From assembly GCF_000717335.1 (NCBI RefSeq), contig NZ_JNYZ01000009.1, forward strand, positions 177,504-241,503: a stretch of 64,000 nucleotides of DNA, read 5' to 3'. A program made the position numbers and the translations under genes. The notes below the pieces were generated by a model, which was not told the origin of the DNA, did not search any database, and was given only the letters and a program-made list of their open reading frames with translations. Origin of the DNA: Amycolatopsis jejuensis (GTDB lineage: Bacteria; Actinomycetota; Actinomycetes; Mycobacteriales; Pseudonocardiaceae). Shown here piece after piece: positions 51,716 through 59,935 of the stretch; position 1 is the first letter of the stretch, and each line of letters begins with the position of its first letter.

Positions 51716-53370
51716 TCGAGTTCTCGCAGGTCAGCGTCACCTACGACGGTTCTTCGCGGCCGGTGCTCCGGAATGTCGACCTCGTGGTGGAGGAAGGCGA
51801 ACTGTGCCTGGTCGCGGGCCGAACCGGAGTCGGTAAGTCGACATTGCTCGGCGCCATCAACGGTCTCGTCCCGCACTTCACCGGCGGACGGCTCACCGGG
51901 TCGGTCGAGGTCGCCGGGCTCGACACCGCCACGCATCCGCCGCGTGAGCTGGCGGCCGTCGTCGGCGTGGTCGGGCAGGATCCGCTGGCCGGGTTCGTCA
52001 CCGACACCGTCGAGGAGGAGCTTGCCTACGCGATGGAGCAGCTCGCCGTCGCGCCGGACGTGATGCGCAAGCGCGTCGAGGAAACGCTGGACCTGCTGGG
52101 GATTGCCGACCTGCGCGACCGTCCACTGAGGACACTCTCGGGCGGGCAGCAGCAACGCGTCGCGATCGGTTCGGTGCTGACGGCGCATCCGAGCGTGCTG
52201 GTGCTCGACGAGCCGACGTCCGCGCTCGACCCGACCGCGGCCGAGGAGGTGCTGGCCGCCATCACGCGCCTGGTGCACGACTTGGGGACCACGGTCGTCG
52301 TCGCCGAGCACCGGATGGAACGCGTGGCGCAGTACGCCGACCGCCTCCTGTACCTGCCCGGCGACGGCTCGGTGGTGTCCGGCCAACCGGCAGAGGTGTT
52401 CGCGGAGACGGACGTCGCGCCGCCGATCGTGGAACTGGGCCGCTTGGCCGGATGGTCACCGCTGCCCCTCTCGGTCCGCGACGCCCGCCGCCTGGCCCGG
52501 CCGCTGCGGGAACGGCTGGCCGCAAAGCGCCCCAATGTGGCATTGGGTGCGTCAGATGCACCGAACGCCACATTGGGTGCGTCAGATGCACCCAATGCCA
52601 CATTGGGGTGGTCTGGGCGGGTGGTGCTCAACGCGCGTGGAGTGCGGGTGCGGTACGGCGGCGTGCAGGCTGTGCGGGGCGTTGACCTGCAGCTGAACCG
52701 GGGTGAGGTCGTTGCGTTGATGGGGCGCAACGGGTCGGGGAAGTCGTCGCTGTTGTGGGCTTTACAGGGCAGCGGACCACGGTCCGAGGGCACCGTCGAC
52801 GTGCTCGGCGCCGACCCCAAGACCCTGCGGTCGCGGGCCGCGCACACCCGGGTCGGGCTGGTCCCGCAAACCCCGGCTGACCTGCTGTACCTCGATTCGG
52901 TCGCCGCTGAATGCCGCCAGGCGGACGTCGAATCGGGCGCCCCTGCCGGTACCGCGCGGGCGCTGCTCGACCGGCTCGTCCCCGGCGTCGGCGATGACAC
53001 GAACCCGCGTGACCTGTCCGAAGGCCAGCGGCTGGCTCTGGTGCTGGCCGTGCAACTGGCCGCCGCACCGCCGGTCGTGCTGCTGGACGAGCCGACCCGC
53101 GGCCTGGACTACCCGGGGAAACGCCACTTCGCGACCGTCCTGGCCGACCTTGTCGCCGACGGGCACGCGGTCCTGCTGGCCACCCACGACGTCGAGTTCG
53201 TCGCCGCTGCCGCGCACCGCGTGGTGGTGCTCGCCGAGGGCGAAGTGGTGGCCGACGGCCCGACCGCGGACGTCGTCGTGGCTTCGCCCGCCTTCGCGCC
53301 GCAGGTCGCGAAGATCCTCGCGCCAGAGCCCTGGCTGACGGTCGACGCGGTGGCGAAGGCGCTGGCGTGA
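51712..53370 (+). CDS. ECF transporter fused ATPase (A1-A2)
   Basis: A 552-residue protein with two ATPase domains. Domain 1: Walker A GRTGVGKSTLL, Q-loop VVGQDPLAGFV, signature LSGGQQQRVAIGSVL, Walker B VLVLDEPTSALD, switch VAEHRME. Domain 2: GRNGSGKSSLL, LVPQTPADLLY, signature LSEGQRLALVLA, VVLLDEPTRGLD, LATHDVE. The linker (about residues 273-300) contains the 10-residue repeat NATLGASDAP encoded by an interspersed DNA repeat (52530-52608). It powers uptake of the riboswitch ligand or its precursor. Confidence 0.95.
   Translation: MIEFSQVSVTYDGSSRPVLRNVDLVVEEGELCLVAGRTGVGKSTLLGAINGLVPHFTGGRLTGSVEVAGLDTATHPPRELAAVVGVVGQDPLAGFVTDTVEEELAYAMEQLAVAPDVMRKRVEETLDLLGIADLRDRPLRTLSGGQQQRVAIGSVLTAHPSVLVLDEPTSALDPTAAEEVLAAITRLVHDLGTTVVVAEHRMERVAQYADRLLYLPGDGSVVSGQPAEVFAETDVAPPIVELGRLAGWSPLPLSVRDARRLARPLRERLAAKRPNVALGASDAPNATLGASDAPNATLGWSGRVVLNARGVRVRYGGVQAVRGVDLQLNRGEVVALMGRNGSGKSSLLWALQGSGPRSEGTVDVLGADPKTLRSRAAHTRVGLVPQTPADLLYLDSVAAECRQADVESGAPAGTARALLDRLVPGVGDDTNPRDLSEGQRLALVLAVQLAAAPPVVLLDEPTRGLDYPGKRHFATVLADLVADGHAVLLATHDVEFVAAAAHRVVVLAEGEVVADGPTADVVVASPAFAPQVAKILAPEPWLTVDAVAKALA
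52530..52608. repeat. Interspersed inverted/direct repeat inside the ECF ATPase linker
   Basis: Arms 52530-52550 and 52588-52608 are perfect 21-bp complements (left arm starts CCCCAATGTGGCATTGGG). Two direct copies of CATTGGGTGCGTCAGATGCA start at 52541 and 52571 with a 30-bp period, so the reading frame is kept. GC and codon use differ from the flanks. It looks like a repetitive element that landed in, and was tolerated by, a protein linker. Confidence 0.85.
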
Positions 53371-54158
53371 CGGACTTTCTGGGCCCCGCCGTCCGGATCC
53401 GGCGTCGCACGGCATTGGTCCTGACGACCGCTGTGGTGGCTGGCCTGGCGATGTTCTGCTGGCCGTTGCTCAGCAGCAGCCCAGGGACCGCGGCACACAC
53501 GACCGACGCGCCGTTCGTGTTCATGGTGACCCTGCCGGTGCTGATCCTCATCGTGCTGGCCGAGCTGTCCAGCGGCGGGCTCGACGCGAAAGCGCTGGCT
53601 CTGCTGGGCGTCCTGGCCGGGGTCGACGCAGCGTTACGGCCGCTCGGTGCGGGTACCGGCGGGATCGAGCTGGTGTTCTTCCTGCTCGTGCTGGCCGGAC
53701 GCGTGTTCGGACCGGGTTTCGGCTTCGTGCTCGGCTCGACGTCGCTCTTCGCGTCCGCGCTGCTCACCGGCGGGGTCGGGCCGTGGCTGCCGTTCCAGAT
53801 GCTGGCGTCGTCGCTGCTCGCGATGGGTGCGGGGCTGTTGCCCGGCCGGGTCAAGGGCCGGTGGGAGATCGCGATGCTGGCCGCGTACGGCGTGGTCGCC
53901 GCGTACTTCTACGGCCTCGCGATGAGCATGTTCACCTGGCCGTTCCTGGCCGGGACGACCGAGCTGGGCTTCGTCCCGGGCGGCTCGCTCGGGGAAAACC
54001 TGCACCGGTTCCTGGTGTTCACCGTGCTGACGTCCACGCTCGGCTGGGACACCGGACGCGCGCTGACGAACCTCGTCGCGATTCTCGTGCTGGGTCCGGC
54101 AGTGCTGACCGTGCTGCGGCGCGCCGCCCGGCGCGCCGCATTCGGCTCACGAGTATGA
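53367..54158 (+). CDS. ECF transporter substrate-specific (S) component
   Basis: A 263-residue membrane protein with about six or seven spans. It is preceded by the ATPase with a GTGA overlap. The segment LGVLAGVDAALRPLGAGTGGIELVFFLLVLAGRVFGPGFGFVLGST (about residues 73-118) has the small-residue helix pattern of S components. The predicted substrate is cobalamin because the operon has a B12 riboswitch. Cobalt or another corrinoid is less likely. Confidence 0.85.
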   Translation: MTDFLGPAVRIRRRTALVLTTAVVAGLAMFCWPLLSSSPGTAAHTTDAPFVFMVTLPVLILIVLAELSSGGLDAKALALLGVLAGVDAALRPLGAGTGGIELVFFLLVLAGRVFGPGFGFVLGSTSLFASALLTGGVGPWLPFQMLASSLLAMGAGLLPGRVKGRWEIAMLAAYGVVAAYFYGLAMSMFTWPFLAGTTELGFVPGGSLGENLHRFLVFTVLTSTLGWDTGRALTNLVAILVLGPAVLTVLRRAARRAAFGSRV

Positions 54159-55007
54159 GTAGAACCCGCGCCCGGTCTTCTTGCCCAGCAGGCCCGCGTC
54201 GACCATGCGCAGCAACAGCGGCGGCGACGAGTACAGCGGCTCCTTGAACTCCGCGTACATCGAGTCCGCGATGGCCTTGATGGTGTCGAGGCCGATCAGG
54301 TCGGACAGCCGCAGCGGACCCATCGGGTGCGCGGTGCCCAGCTCCATGCCGCGGTCGATGTCCTCGGCCGAGGCGAAGCCCGATTCGATCATCCGGATCG
54401 CCGACAGCAGGTACGGCACCAGCAGCGAGTTCACGATGAACCCCGCGCGGTCCTGCGAACGGATCACCGTCTTGCCCAGCGCCCCGGTGGCGTGCTCCTC
54501 GGCGCGGCGGGCGGTGTCGTCGCTGGTGAGCAGCGACGGGACCAGCTCGACCAGCGGCAGCACCGGTACTGGGTTGAAAAAGTGGATGCCGACGACCTGC
54601 TGCGGACGGCCGGTGGCCATGCCGAGCTTCATGATCGGGATCGACGACGTGTTGGAGGCGAACAGCGCGTCCTCGCGTTCGACGATCTTGTCCAGCTGGC
54701 GGAAGACGTCGACCTTGGCCTGCTCCTGCTCGAGGATGGCCTCGATGACGAGGTCCCGGTCGGCGAACTCCGCGAGGTCGGTGGTGAACCGCACCCGCCC
54801 GAGCGCCGCTTCGGCGTCCTCGGCGGCCAGCTTGCCGTTGCGGACGCCGCGCTGCAGCGACTTCTCGATGCGCGCTTTGCCTGCATCGAGGGCGGGCTGG
54901 TTCACCTCGGTGACCAGCACGTCCAGGCCGGCCTTGGCGTGCACCTCGGCGATCCCGGAGCCCATCAGCCCGGCCCCGATCACTCCCACTCGCGCTACGT
55001 CGCTCAC
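54147..55007 (-). CDS. 3-hydroxybutyryl-CoA dehydrogenase
   Basis: A 286-residue NAD(P)-dependent 3-hydroxyacyl-CoA dehydrogenase. The cofactor fold is RVGVIGAGLMGSGIAEVHAKAG; the catalytic region has SNTSSIPIMKLG, His-Glu pair VGIHFFNPVPVLPLVELV and RAGFIVNSLLVPYL; the family end is GLLGKKTGRGFYSY. GTG 55007 follows AAGGAGTG. It reduces or oxidises 3-hydroxybutyryl-CoA in fatty acid, butyrate or PHB metabolism. It overlaps the ECF S gene by 12 bp tail to tail. Confidence 0.94.
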   Translation of the reverse strand: MSDVARVGVIGAGLMGSGIAEVHAKAGLDVLVTEVNQPALDAGKARIEKSLQRGVRNGKLAAEDAEAALGRVRFTTDLAEFADRDLVIEAILEQEQAKVDVFRQLDKIVEREDALFASNTSSIPIMKLGMATGRPQQVVGIHFFNPVPVLPLVELVPSLLTSDDTARRAEEHATGALGKTVIRSQDRAGFIVNSLLVPYLLSAIRMIESGFASAEDIDRGMELGTAHPMGPLRLSDLIGLDTIKAIADSMYAEFKEPLYSSPPLLLRMVDAGLLGKKTGRGFYSYS

Positions 55008-55118
55008 CGGTTCACTCCTTAGTCCTGCACCGTCATGGCACGAGAAATGGGCAGCACACAACGCGCGAGGGCGTGCCCGGACCGAAGCCCGATCCCGCCC
55101 TCGCGTGCGTGTACCCGC

Positions 55119-55301
55119 TCAACGACGGTACTCGTCGTACCCGTCGTCGTACGGGTCCTCGTACCGGTTGTCGTCCTCGTGCTTGTCCGAGGAATTTTTC
55201 GACAGCTCGCGCTGCAAAGCATCGAAGTCGGTGTCGTGGGAGCTGTACTTGAGCTCGCGCGCCACCTTCGTCTGCTTGGCCTTAGCCCGGCCGCGCCCCA
55301 T
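55119..55301 (-). CDS. DUF3073 family protein
   Basis: A 60-residue actinobacterial protein. The N-terminus MGRGRAKAKQTKVARELKYS is strongly conserved in the DUF3073 family; the C-terminus is acidic and tyrosine-rich (NRYEDPYDDGYDEYRR). ATG 55301 follows AGGGGGTCGAGCC. A longer frame upstream is not supported. Function unknown. Confidence 0.9.
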   Translation of the reverse strand: MGRGRAKAKQTKVARELKYSSHDTDFDALQRELSKNSSDKHEDDNRYEDPYDDGYDEYRR

Positions 55302-55508
55302 GGCTCGACCCCCTCGCACAGGGGCGGGGCGGCCGGGGGAATCGGCGGCCCCGCATCGTCTCGACAGTTCTTTCCTGCTCACACCGTACCGTGTCCCGGG
55401 GGTTGGATGCGACGTGGCACGGTGTGCTCGTGGCGACAGTGTCCGCCGGACGCTGGTTACCGGCACGTCGATGCGGATCGGCGCTGGTCGGCGTGCCACG
55501 ATGCTCGG

Positions 55509-56405
55509 GTGCTCCGACCCTTCGTGGCCTACCTGCGGGTGTACGAACCCCTGCGCGCGCTGGGTGATCCGCCCGCGCAACGCCTGGTCGAGGCCGTGTC
55601 CGCGGGCGGCCTGAGCCGGGTCGCGATCGGCGAGCGCGAGCAGCGCATGTGGCTCAAGTCACAGGCGAGCGCGCCCGCGCGGCTGCTGCCCGCGGAGCTG
55701 CGCGACGGCCGCGCCGCGCCGAGTCTCGCCACCGACGTGCTCGTGCTCGACCCAGCCGAGGTACCCACCGGGCACGGGGCGGCCGGGCCGTTCGTCTGCC
55801 CGCTCGAACTGCGTGCCCGCTCGGCCGCGGCGCTGGCCACCTTCCTCACCGACTCCGCCCCGGTGCTGCGAAACGTCGTCCTCGATGCGGGCGGAGTCAA
55901 CGCCGACCGGGCCCGCGCCCGGGCGAAAGCCGCGATGACCGATTTGTCCGCGGCCGCCGCGCACACGCTCACCACCACGTGGACCGTCCCGCTGCCGTGG
56001 TTCTCGCTGATCGACCCGGACGAACGCAAGCTGGTACTCGGCTCGGGCCCGGACGACCCGGCCCGCGAGGCGTCGTGGCGCACGTCGATGTCCGCCGCGG
56101 TGCGCCGCGCGGAGGACGCGGGCGAGCTGATCGAGTCGACCTTCGGTGACTCCGGTCCCGGCCGGGTGCTGGCGCAGACCCGGCAGTGGCTGGAGAGTTT
56201 CGACCCGGATTCGGTGGTCGAGCTCGATTACGGGGGTCTGGTGCAGTTGTTCGCGGACCCGCTGCTGGATGCCGATTCCACTGCGGACGAGGTGCACGAC
56301 ATCCTCGACGCGCTGCGGTCGGGGAACGTGGAGGAGCTGGCGGAGTTGTTCTCCCAGCTGCGTGAGTTCTGGGGTGACCTGGCGGCTAGGGAGCACTCCA
56401 ACTGA
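55509..56405 (+). CDS. Actinobacterial hypothetical protein
   Basis: A 298-residue soluble protein, GTG start at 55509. It opens LRPFVAYLRVYEPLRALGDP and shows EREQRMWLKSQASAPARLLP, a central VCPLELRARSAAALATFL, WTVPLPWFSLIDPDERKLVL and an acidic C-terminus. This is a recognisable conserved actinobacterial pattern but has no assigned domain. The last 20 bases overlap the asparaginase gene tail to tail. Confidence 0.78.
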   Translation: MLRPFVAYLRVYEPLRALGDPPAQRLVEAVSAGGLSRVAIGEREQRMWLKSQASAPARLLPAELRDGRAAPSLATDVLVLDPAEVPTGHGAAGPFVCPLELRARSAAALATFLTDSAPVLRNVVLDAGGVNADRARARAKAAMTDLSAAAAHTLTTTWTVPLPWFSLIDPDERKLVLGSGPDDPAREASWRTSMSAAVRRAEDAGELIESTFGDSGPGRVLAQTRQWLESFDPDSVVELDYGGLVQLFADPLLDADSTADEVHDILDALRSGNVEELAELFSQLREFWGDLAAREHSN

Positions 56406-57324
56406 CCCGCAGCTGACCGACCTCGCGCCCGCCGCCGAACACCGGGGGGACGAGATCGCCGAGCGCGGACACGTCGGCGCCCAGGTGCTCCAGCACAGCC
56501 ACGGCCAGGGGTGCGCAGGCGCGGTTATTGCCGTCGGCGATCTTCAAAGCGGCCGCCGTGCCGTCAGCGAGGGCGAAGGCCAGCACGCCTTCCGCGCCAC
56601 CTTTCGACAGCAACCCGGGTACGCCGTCCATGAGCTGGGTGTCCTCGCGGTCGGTGCCGGCGACCAGCCACGGGTGCGCTCGCATGGCGTCGGCGACCAG
56701 GCGTTCGGGTGAACCTTCGTCGGCTTGCACGAGCTTGCCGAACGAGCGGGCCAGGCCGGTCAGCGAGAACGCGAAGAGCGGCGCGCCGCAGCCGTCGACC
56801 CCGGTGGCCGCGATCGGCTCGCCGGTGAGCTCTTCGACGGTCTTCGCGATCGCCCGTTGCAGCGGATGCGCCGGGTCCTCGTAGCCGTCGGTCGGCCAAC
56901 CGGCCGCGACGCAGGTGGCGAGCATGCCCGCGTGCTTGCCCGAGCAGTTCATCGTGATCCGCAGCGGCTCCACGGCCGCCCGCATGCTCGGCTCGTGCAG
57001 CGGGAACATCGGCGGACAGGCCAGCGCCGAGGGCGTCAACCCGGCGGCGCTCAGCATCGCCGACACGCGCTCGACGTGTCCGGGCTCGCCGGAGTGGGAA
57101 CCGCAGGTCAGGGCCAGGTCGGCGCCGTCGTGCGCCAGCCCGGCGCGGACCATCCCCACGGCCTGCAACGGCTTGTTCGACGACCTCGGGAACATCGGGC
57201 TCGAGACCTCGCCCGCCGACTGCAGCACGCTCCCGTCCGGCGCCGTGACCACGAGGGCGCCGCGGTGCACGCTCTCCACGAAGCCGGACCGGACGACCTC
57301 GACCAGCACGGGGTCGGCCGTCAT
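56386..57324 (-). CDS. Rhizobial-type (class 3) L-asparaginase
   Basis: A 312-residue asparaginase II family (PF06089) enzyme, unrelated to the E. coli types, hydrolysing asparagine to aspartate. It has the residues reported for the Rhizobium ReAV active site: Ser48/Lys51 (RSSNKPLQ), serine in CGSHSGE, Cys127/Lys130 (NCSGKHAGM), Asp177/Cys179 (GVDGCGAP) and lysine in LLSKGGAEG. ATG 57324 overlaps the rsiG stop (ATGA). It is last in the YgfZ-rsiG-asparaginase operon. Confidence 0.92.
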   Translation of the reverse strand: MTADPVLVEVVRSGFVESVHRGALVVTAPDGSVLQSAGEVSSPMFPRSSNKPLQAVGMVRAGLAHDGADLALTCGSHSGEPGHVERVSAMLSAAGLTPSALACPPMFPLHEPSMRAAVEPLRITMNCSGKHAGMLATCVAAGWPTDGYEDPAHPLQRAIAKTVEELTGEPIAATGVDGCGAPLFAFSLTGLARSFGKLVQADEGSPERLVADAMRAHPWLVAGTDREDTQLMDGVPGLLSKGGAEGVLAFALADGTAAALKIADGNNRACAPLAVAVLEHLGADVSALGDLVPPVFGGGREVGQLRVSWSAP

Positions 57325-57935
57325 TCCTCGGTGCGTCCCAGCTCGGTGTCCAGCAGTTCGTCCACCGTGGCCGCGCCGCTGTGGTACCGCGCGGCGATCT
57401 CCGCGTTGAGCGCATCCATCACGCCCTGCACTTGGCGGCGGAAGGTGGACACCGACGCCTCTTCGGTCGCGTACGTGTCGAGCGCCGCGCCGAGCTTGCC
57501 GTCCGACAGCGAGCCGACGTCGGTGAGCCCGGTGTCGCCGATCAGGGCCTCCGCGTGCCTGCGGTGTTCACCCGCACGGGAGGGCTCCAGCTGCTGGTGC
57601 CGTCCCGATCCGGCGGCCGGGCCGAGCGCGTTGTCGGCGAGGATCGACGCGAGCCGGTCGACGATGCTGCTCTCCCCGCCCGAGGTCCGCCGCTCCTGTT
57701 CGGCGCGCACGATGTCGATGCGGGCGTGCAGGAGCCGGCGCAGGTAGGACAGGTCGGTCTCCTCCTGCGCGGCCTCGTCGCGCCGCTCGCGCAGCACCGG
57801 CAGCGGCAGGTCGCCCAGTCCGGTGAGGTATCCCGGGGCGAGGACGCGGTCGATCCGCCGCCGCCCGCCGGGACGCACTTCGATCACGGGCACATCCTGC
57901 TCCACAAACCGCCGCGACGCTACCGTCGAGTTCAC
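57321..57935 (-). CDS. rsiG: RsiG (AmfC)-family c-di-GMP-binding anti-sigma factor
   Basis: A 204-residue mostly helical protein, GTG 57935. Two copies of the RsiG c-di-GMP motif E(X)3S(X)2R(X)3Q(X)3D are readable exactly 100 residues apart: Glu159-Ser163-Arg166-Gln170-Asp174 (complete) and Glu59-Ser63-Arg66-His70-Asp74 (Gln replaced by His). In Streptomyces RsiG sequesters sigma WhiG when bound to c-di-GMP, and relatives are annotated as aerial mycelium formation proteins. It starts one base after the ygfZ stop and overlaps the asparaginase ATG. Confidence 0.85.
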   Translation of the reverse strand: MNSTVASRRFVEQDVPVIEVRPGGRRRIDRVLAPGYLTGLGDLPLPVLRERRDEAAQEETDLSYLRRLLHARIDIVRAEQERRTSGGESSIVDRLASILADNALGPAAGSGRHQQLEPSRAGEHRRHAEALIGDTGLTDVGSLSDGKLGAALDTYATEEASVSTFRRQVQGVMDALNAEIAARYHSGAATVDELLDTELGRTEE

Positions 57936-57936
57936 T

Positions 57937-59058
57937 TCAGCCCCGCAGCCGTTGCGCGGCCTCCCGGCCGGGCGCGGCGTGCTCGCCGGGTACCGAGTCC
58001 GGGTCGACAGTGGCCTGTACCACCCGGTCCTCGTCGCCGGCCAGCAGTTCCGCGCCCGCCGGCACCGACCGTTTCACCAACGCGAGCGCGATCGGACCCA
58101 GCTCGTGGTGCTGCACGACGCTGCCGACCCGGCCGACCACGCGCTCACCCAGCTTGACCGGGTCACCGGTCTCCGGCGTGATCTCCGGCGAGCCGTCGAG
58201 GTGCAGCAACGCGAGGTACCGCGGCGGACGGCCGACGTTGTGCACTTTCGCTACCGTTTCCTGCCCGCGATAACAGCCCTTCGCGACGTGCGCGGCCGAG
58301 CCGATCCAGCCGACCTCGTGCGGGATCGTGCGCTCGTCGGTGTCGACGCCGAGCCGCGCGTGCCGCGATTCCACGCGCAACGCGTCGAACGTCCAGGTGC
58401 CGGCCGGGCGCGCCCCGGCGTCGGTGAGCCGCTGCCACCACTGTCCGAGCTGATCGCGCGGGACCACGACGTCGGCGCCGTTTCGCGTCGGCCACGGCAT
58501 CCGGCGCGCAAAGCCGCCGCCGGGCAGCGCGGTGACCGAGTACGGCGCGGCGCCGAGTTCGACGCCGAGCACACTGTCGGTGTCCGGGCCGAGCACCGAC
58601 AGCACGGCTAGTTCTTGCGTTACGTCGGCAATTTCGACCTTGGACCAGAACTTCATCGCTTCGAGGTACTCGCGCAGCGTTTGCTTGCCTCCCTTGGGCA
58701 ATGCGCTCGTGGCGACCGCGCCCGGATCGCTGTCCAGGTACACGGTTTCGCCGGTGTGCGCGAGCACGAAGTGGCTGTCGACGTGACCTTGGCTGTCGAG
58801 CACGAGCGCTTCGGTTCCGGTTTCCGCGGCGAGCTCGGTGACATGCTGCGAGATCACCAAATGCAGCCAGGACAAGCGTTCTTCACCGGTGACGGCCAGT
58901 ATTTCGCGGTGCGAGCGGTCGATCACGACCACCCCGCGGGCAGCGGTGCGTTGCTCGGCGAACGGATCACCCCAGTGCCACGGAACTCCGGATTCCGGAT
59001 GGCTTTCGGGCGGAGCGACCGCGCGGGGGACATCGAGCAGCGGCGAGCGGTACGACAT
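57937..59058 (-). CDS. ygfZ: Folate-binding YgfZ/GcvT-like protein
   Basis: A 373-residue tetrahydrofolate-dependent protein of the YgfZ/IBA57 family that assists iron-sulfur cluster assembly. The signature K-G-C-Y-x-G-Q-E is present (AKGCYRGQETVAKV). The N-terminus reads VIDRSHREILAVTGEERLSWLHLVISQHV as in GcvT-fold proteins. ATG 59058 lies seven bases after TAGGCT (minus strand, 59066-59071), predicting leaderless mRNA. First gene of the operon with rsiG and asparaginase. Confidence 0.9.
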   Translation of the reverse strand: MSYRSPLLDVPRAVAPPESHPESGVPWHWGDPFAEQRTAARGVVVIDRSHREILAVTGEERLSWLHLVISQHVTELAAETGTEALVLDSQGHVDSHFVLAHTGETVYLDSDPGAVATSALPKGGKQTLREYLEAMKFWSKVEIADVTQELAVLSVLGPDTDSVLGVELGAAPYSVTALPGGGFARRMPWPTRNGADVVVPRDQLGQWWQRLTDAGARPAGTWTFDALRVESRHARLGVDTDERTIPHEVGWIGSAAHVAKGCYRGQETVAKVHNVGRPPRYLALLHLDGSPEITPETGDPVKLGERVVGRVGSVVQHHELGPIALALVKRSVPAGAELLAGDEDRVVQATVDPDSVPGEHAAPGREAAQRLRG

Positions 59059-59089
59059 AGGTCACAGCCTAATTGAGTACGGTGGACTC
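59059..59089. promoter_or_regulatory. Back-to-back leaderless promoters
   Basis: The whole spacer between two divergent genes is 31 bp. On the minus strand TAGGCT (59066-59071) is seven bases from the ygfZ ATG; on the plus strand TACGGT (59078-59083) is six bases from the aminotransferase ATG at 59090. The two -10 elements are six bases apart, so each -35 region must lie inside or at the edge of the other gene. Confidence 0.65.
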
Positions 59090-59935
59090 ATGCGCGTTCT
59101 CGCCTTCCTCGACGGTTCACTGGCCGACCCCGAAGCCGCCCACATCCGGGTGGACGACCTCGGACTGCTGCGCGGAGACGGGGTGTTCGAGACGATTCTC
59201 GTGGCCGCGAAGCAGCCCCGGGAGATGCGTCCGCACCTCGACCGGCTCGCCCGTTCGGCGGCGATGCTGGAGCTGCCCGCACCGGACCTCGACGGCTTCG
59301 AACGGGCTGCGCGGGCAGTGCTCGGCGCGTGGCCGGGCGACGGCGAAATCGCACTGAAACTGGTGTACACGAGGGGTGTCGACGGTGATCCGGACGGCAC
59401 TCCGACGGCGTTCGCGATCGGGCTGGAGATCGACGAAAAGGTGCTGCGCGCCCGGGTCGACGGCGTCTCCGCGGTGACTCTCGAACGGGGTTTCGGACCC
59501 GAGCTCGCCGAGCGCGCGCCGTGGCTGCTGCTCGGCGCGAAAAGTGTTTCATATGCGGTGAACATGGCCGCCTTGCGCGAGGCGGCCCGTCGTGGCGCGC
59601 AAGATGTGATCTTCACCGCTACCGACGGTTCCGTGCTTGAAGGCCCCACGTCGACCGTGGTGCTGGCGAAGGACCGCACGCTCTACACGCCGCCGTCCAC
59701 GATCGGGATTCTGCCGGGTACTACGCAGTACGCGCTGTTCCGCGGCGCGGAAAAGGCAGGCTGGACGGTGAAGGTGGAGCCGTTGAGCGTGGCGGATCTG
59801 TTGCGGGGAGAAGGAGTTTTCCTTGCGTCGTCGGTGCGCAAGGTGACCCGCGTGCACACTCTCGACGGCACCGTACTGCCCGATTCGACCGCGCTGCACG
59901 GAGAATTGGCCGCTGCTTACGAAGCCGAGTACTGA
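59090..59935 (+). CDS. Class IV aminotransferase / aminodeoxychorismate lyase-like enzyme
   Basis: A 281-residue fold-type IV PLP enzyme. PLP-binding Lys151 is in LLGAKSVSYAVNMAA; other class IV motifs are RGDGVFETIL, VYTRGVDGDPDGTPT, TDGSVLEGPTSTVVL and TPPSTIGILPGTTQYAL. The family includes PabC (4-amino-4-deoxychorismate lyase) and branched-chain aminotransferases; PabC-like function would suit the folate-binding neighbour. ATG 59090 is predicted leaderless. Confidence 0.88.
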   Translation: MRVLAFLDGSLADPEAAHIRVDDLGLLRGDGVFETILVAAKQPREMRPHLDRLARSAAMLELPAPDLDGFERAARAVLGAWPGDGEIALKLVYTRGVDGDPDGTPTAFAIGLEIDEKVLRARVDGVSAVTLERGFGPELAERAPWLLLGAKSVSYAVNMAALREAARRGAQDVIFTATDGSVLEGPTSTVVLAKDRTLYTPPSTIGILPGTTQYALFRGAEKAGWTVKVEPLSVADLLRGEGVFLASSVRKVTRVHTLDGTVLPDSTALHGELAAAYEAEY

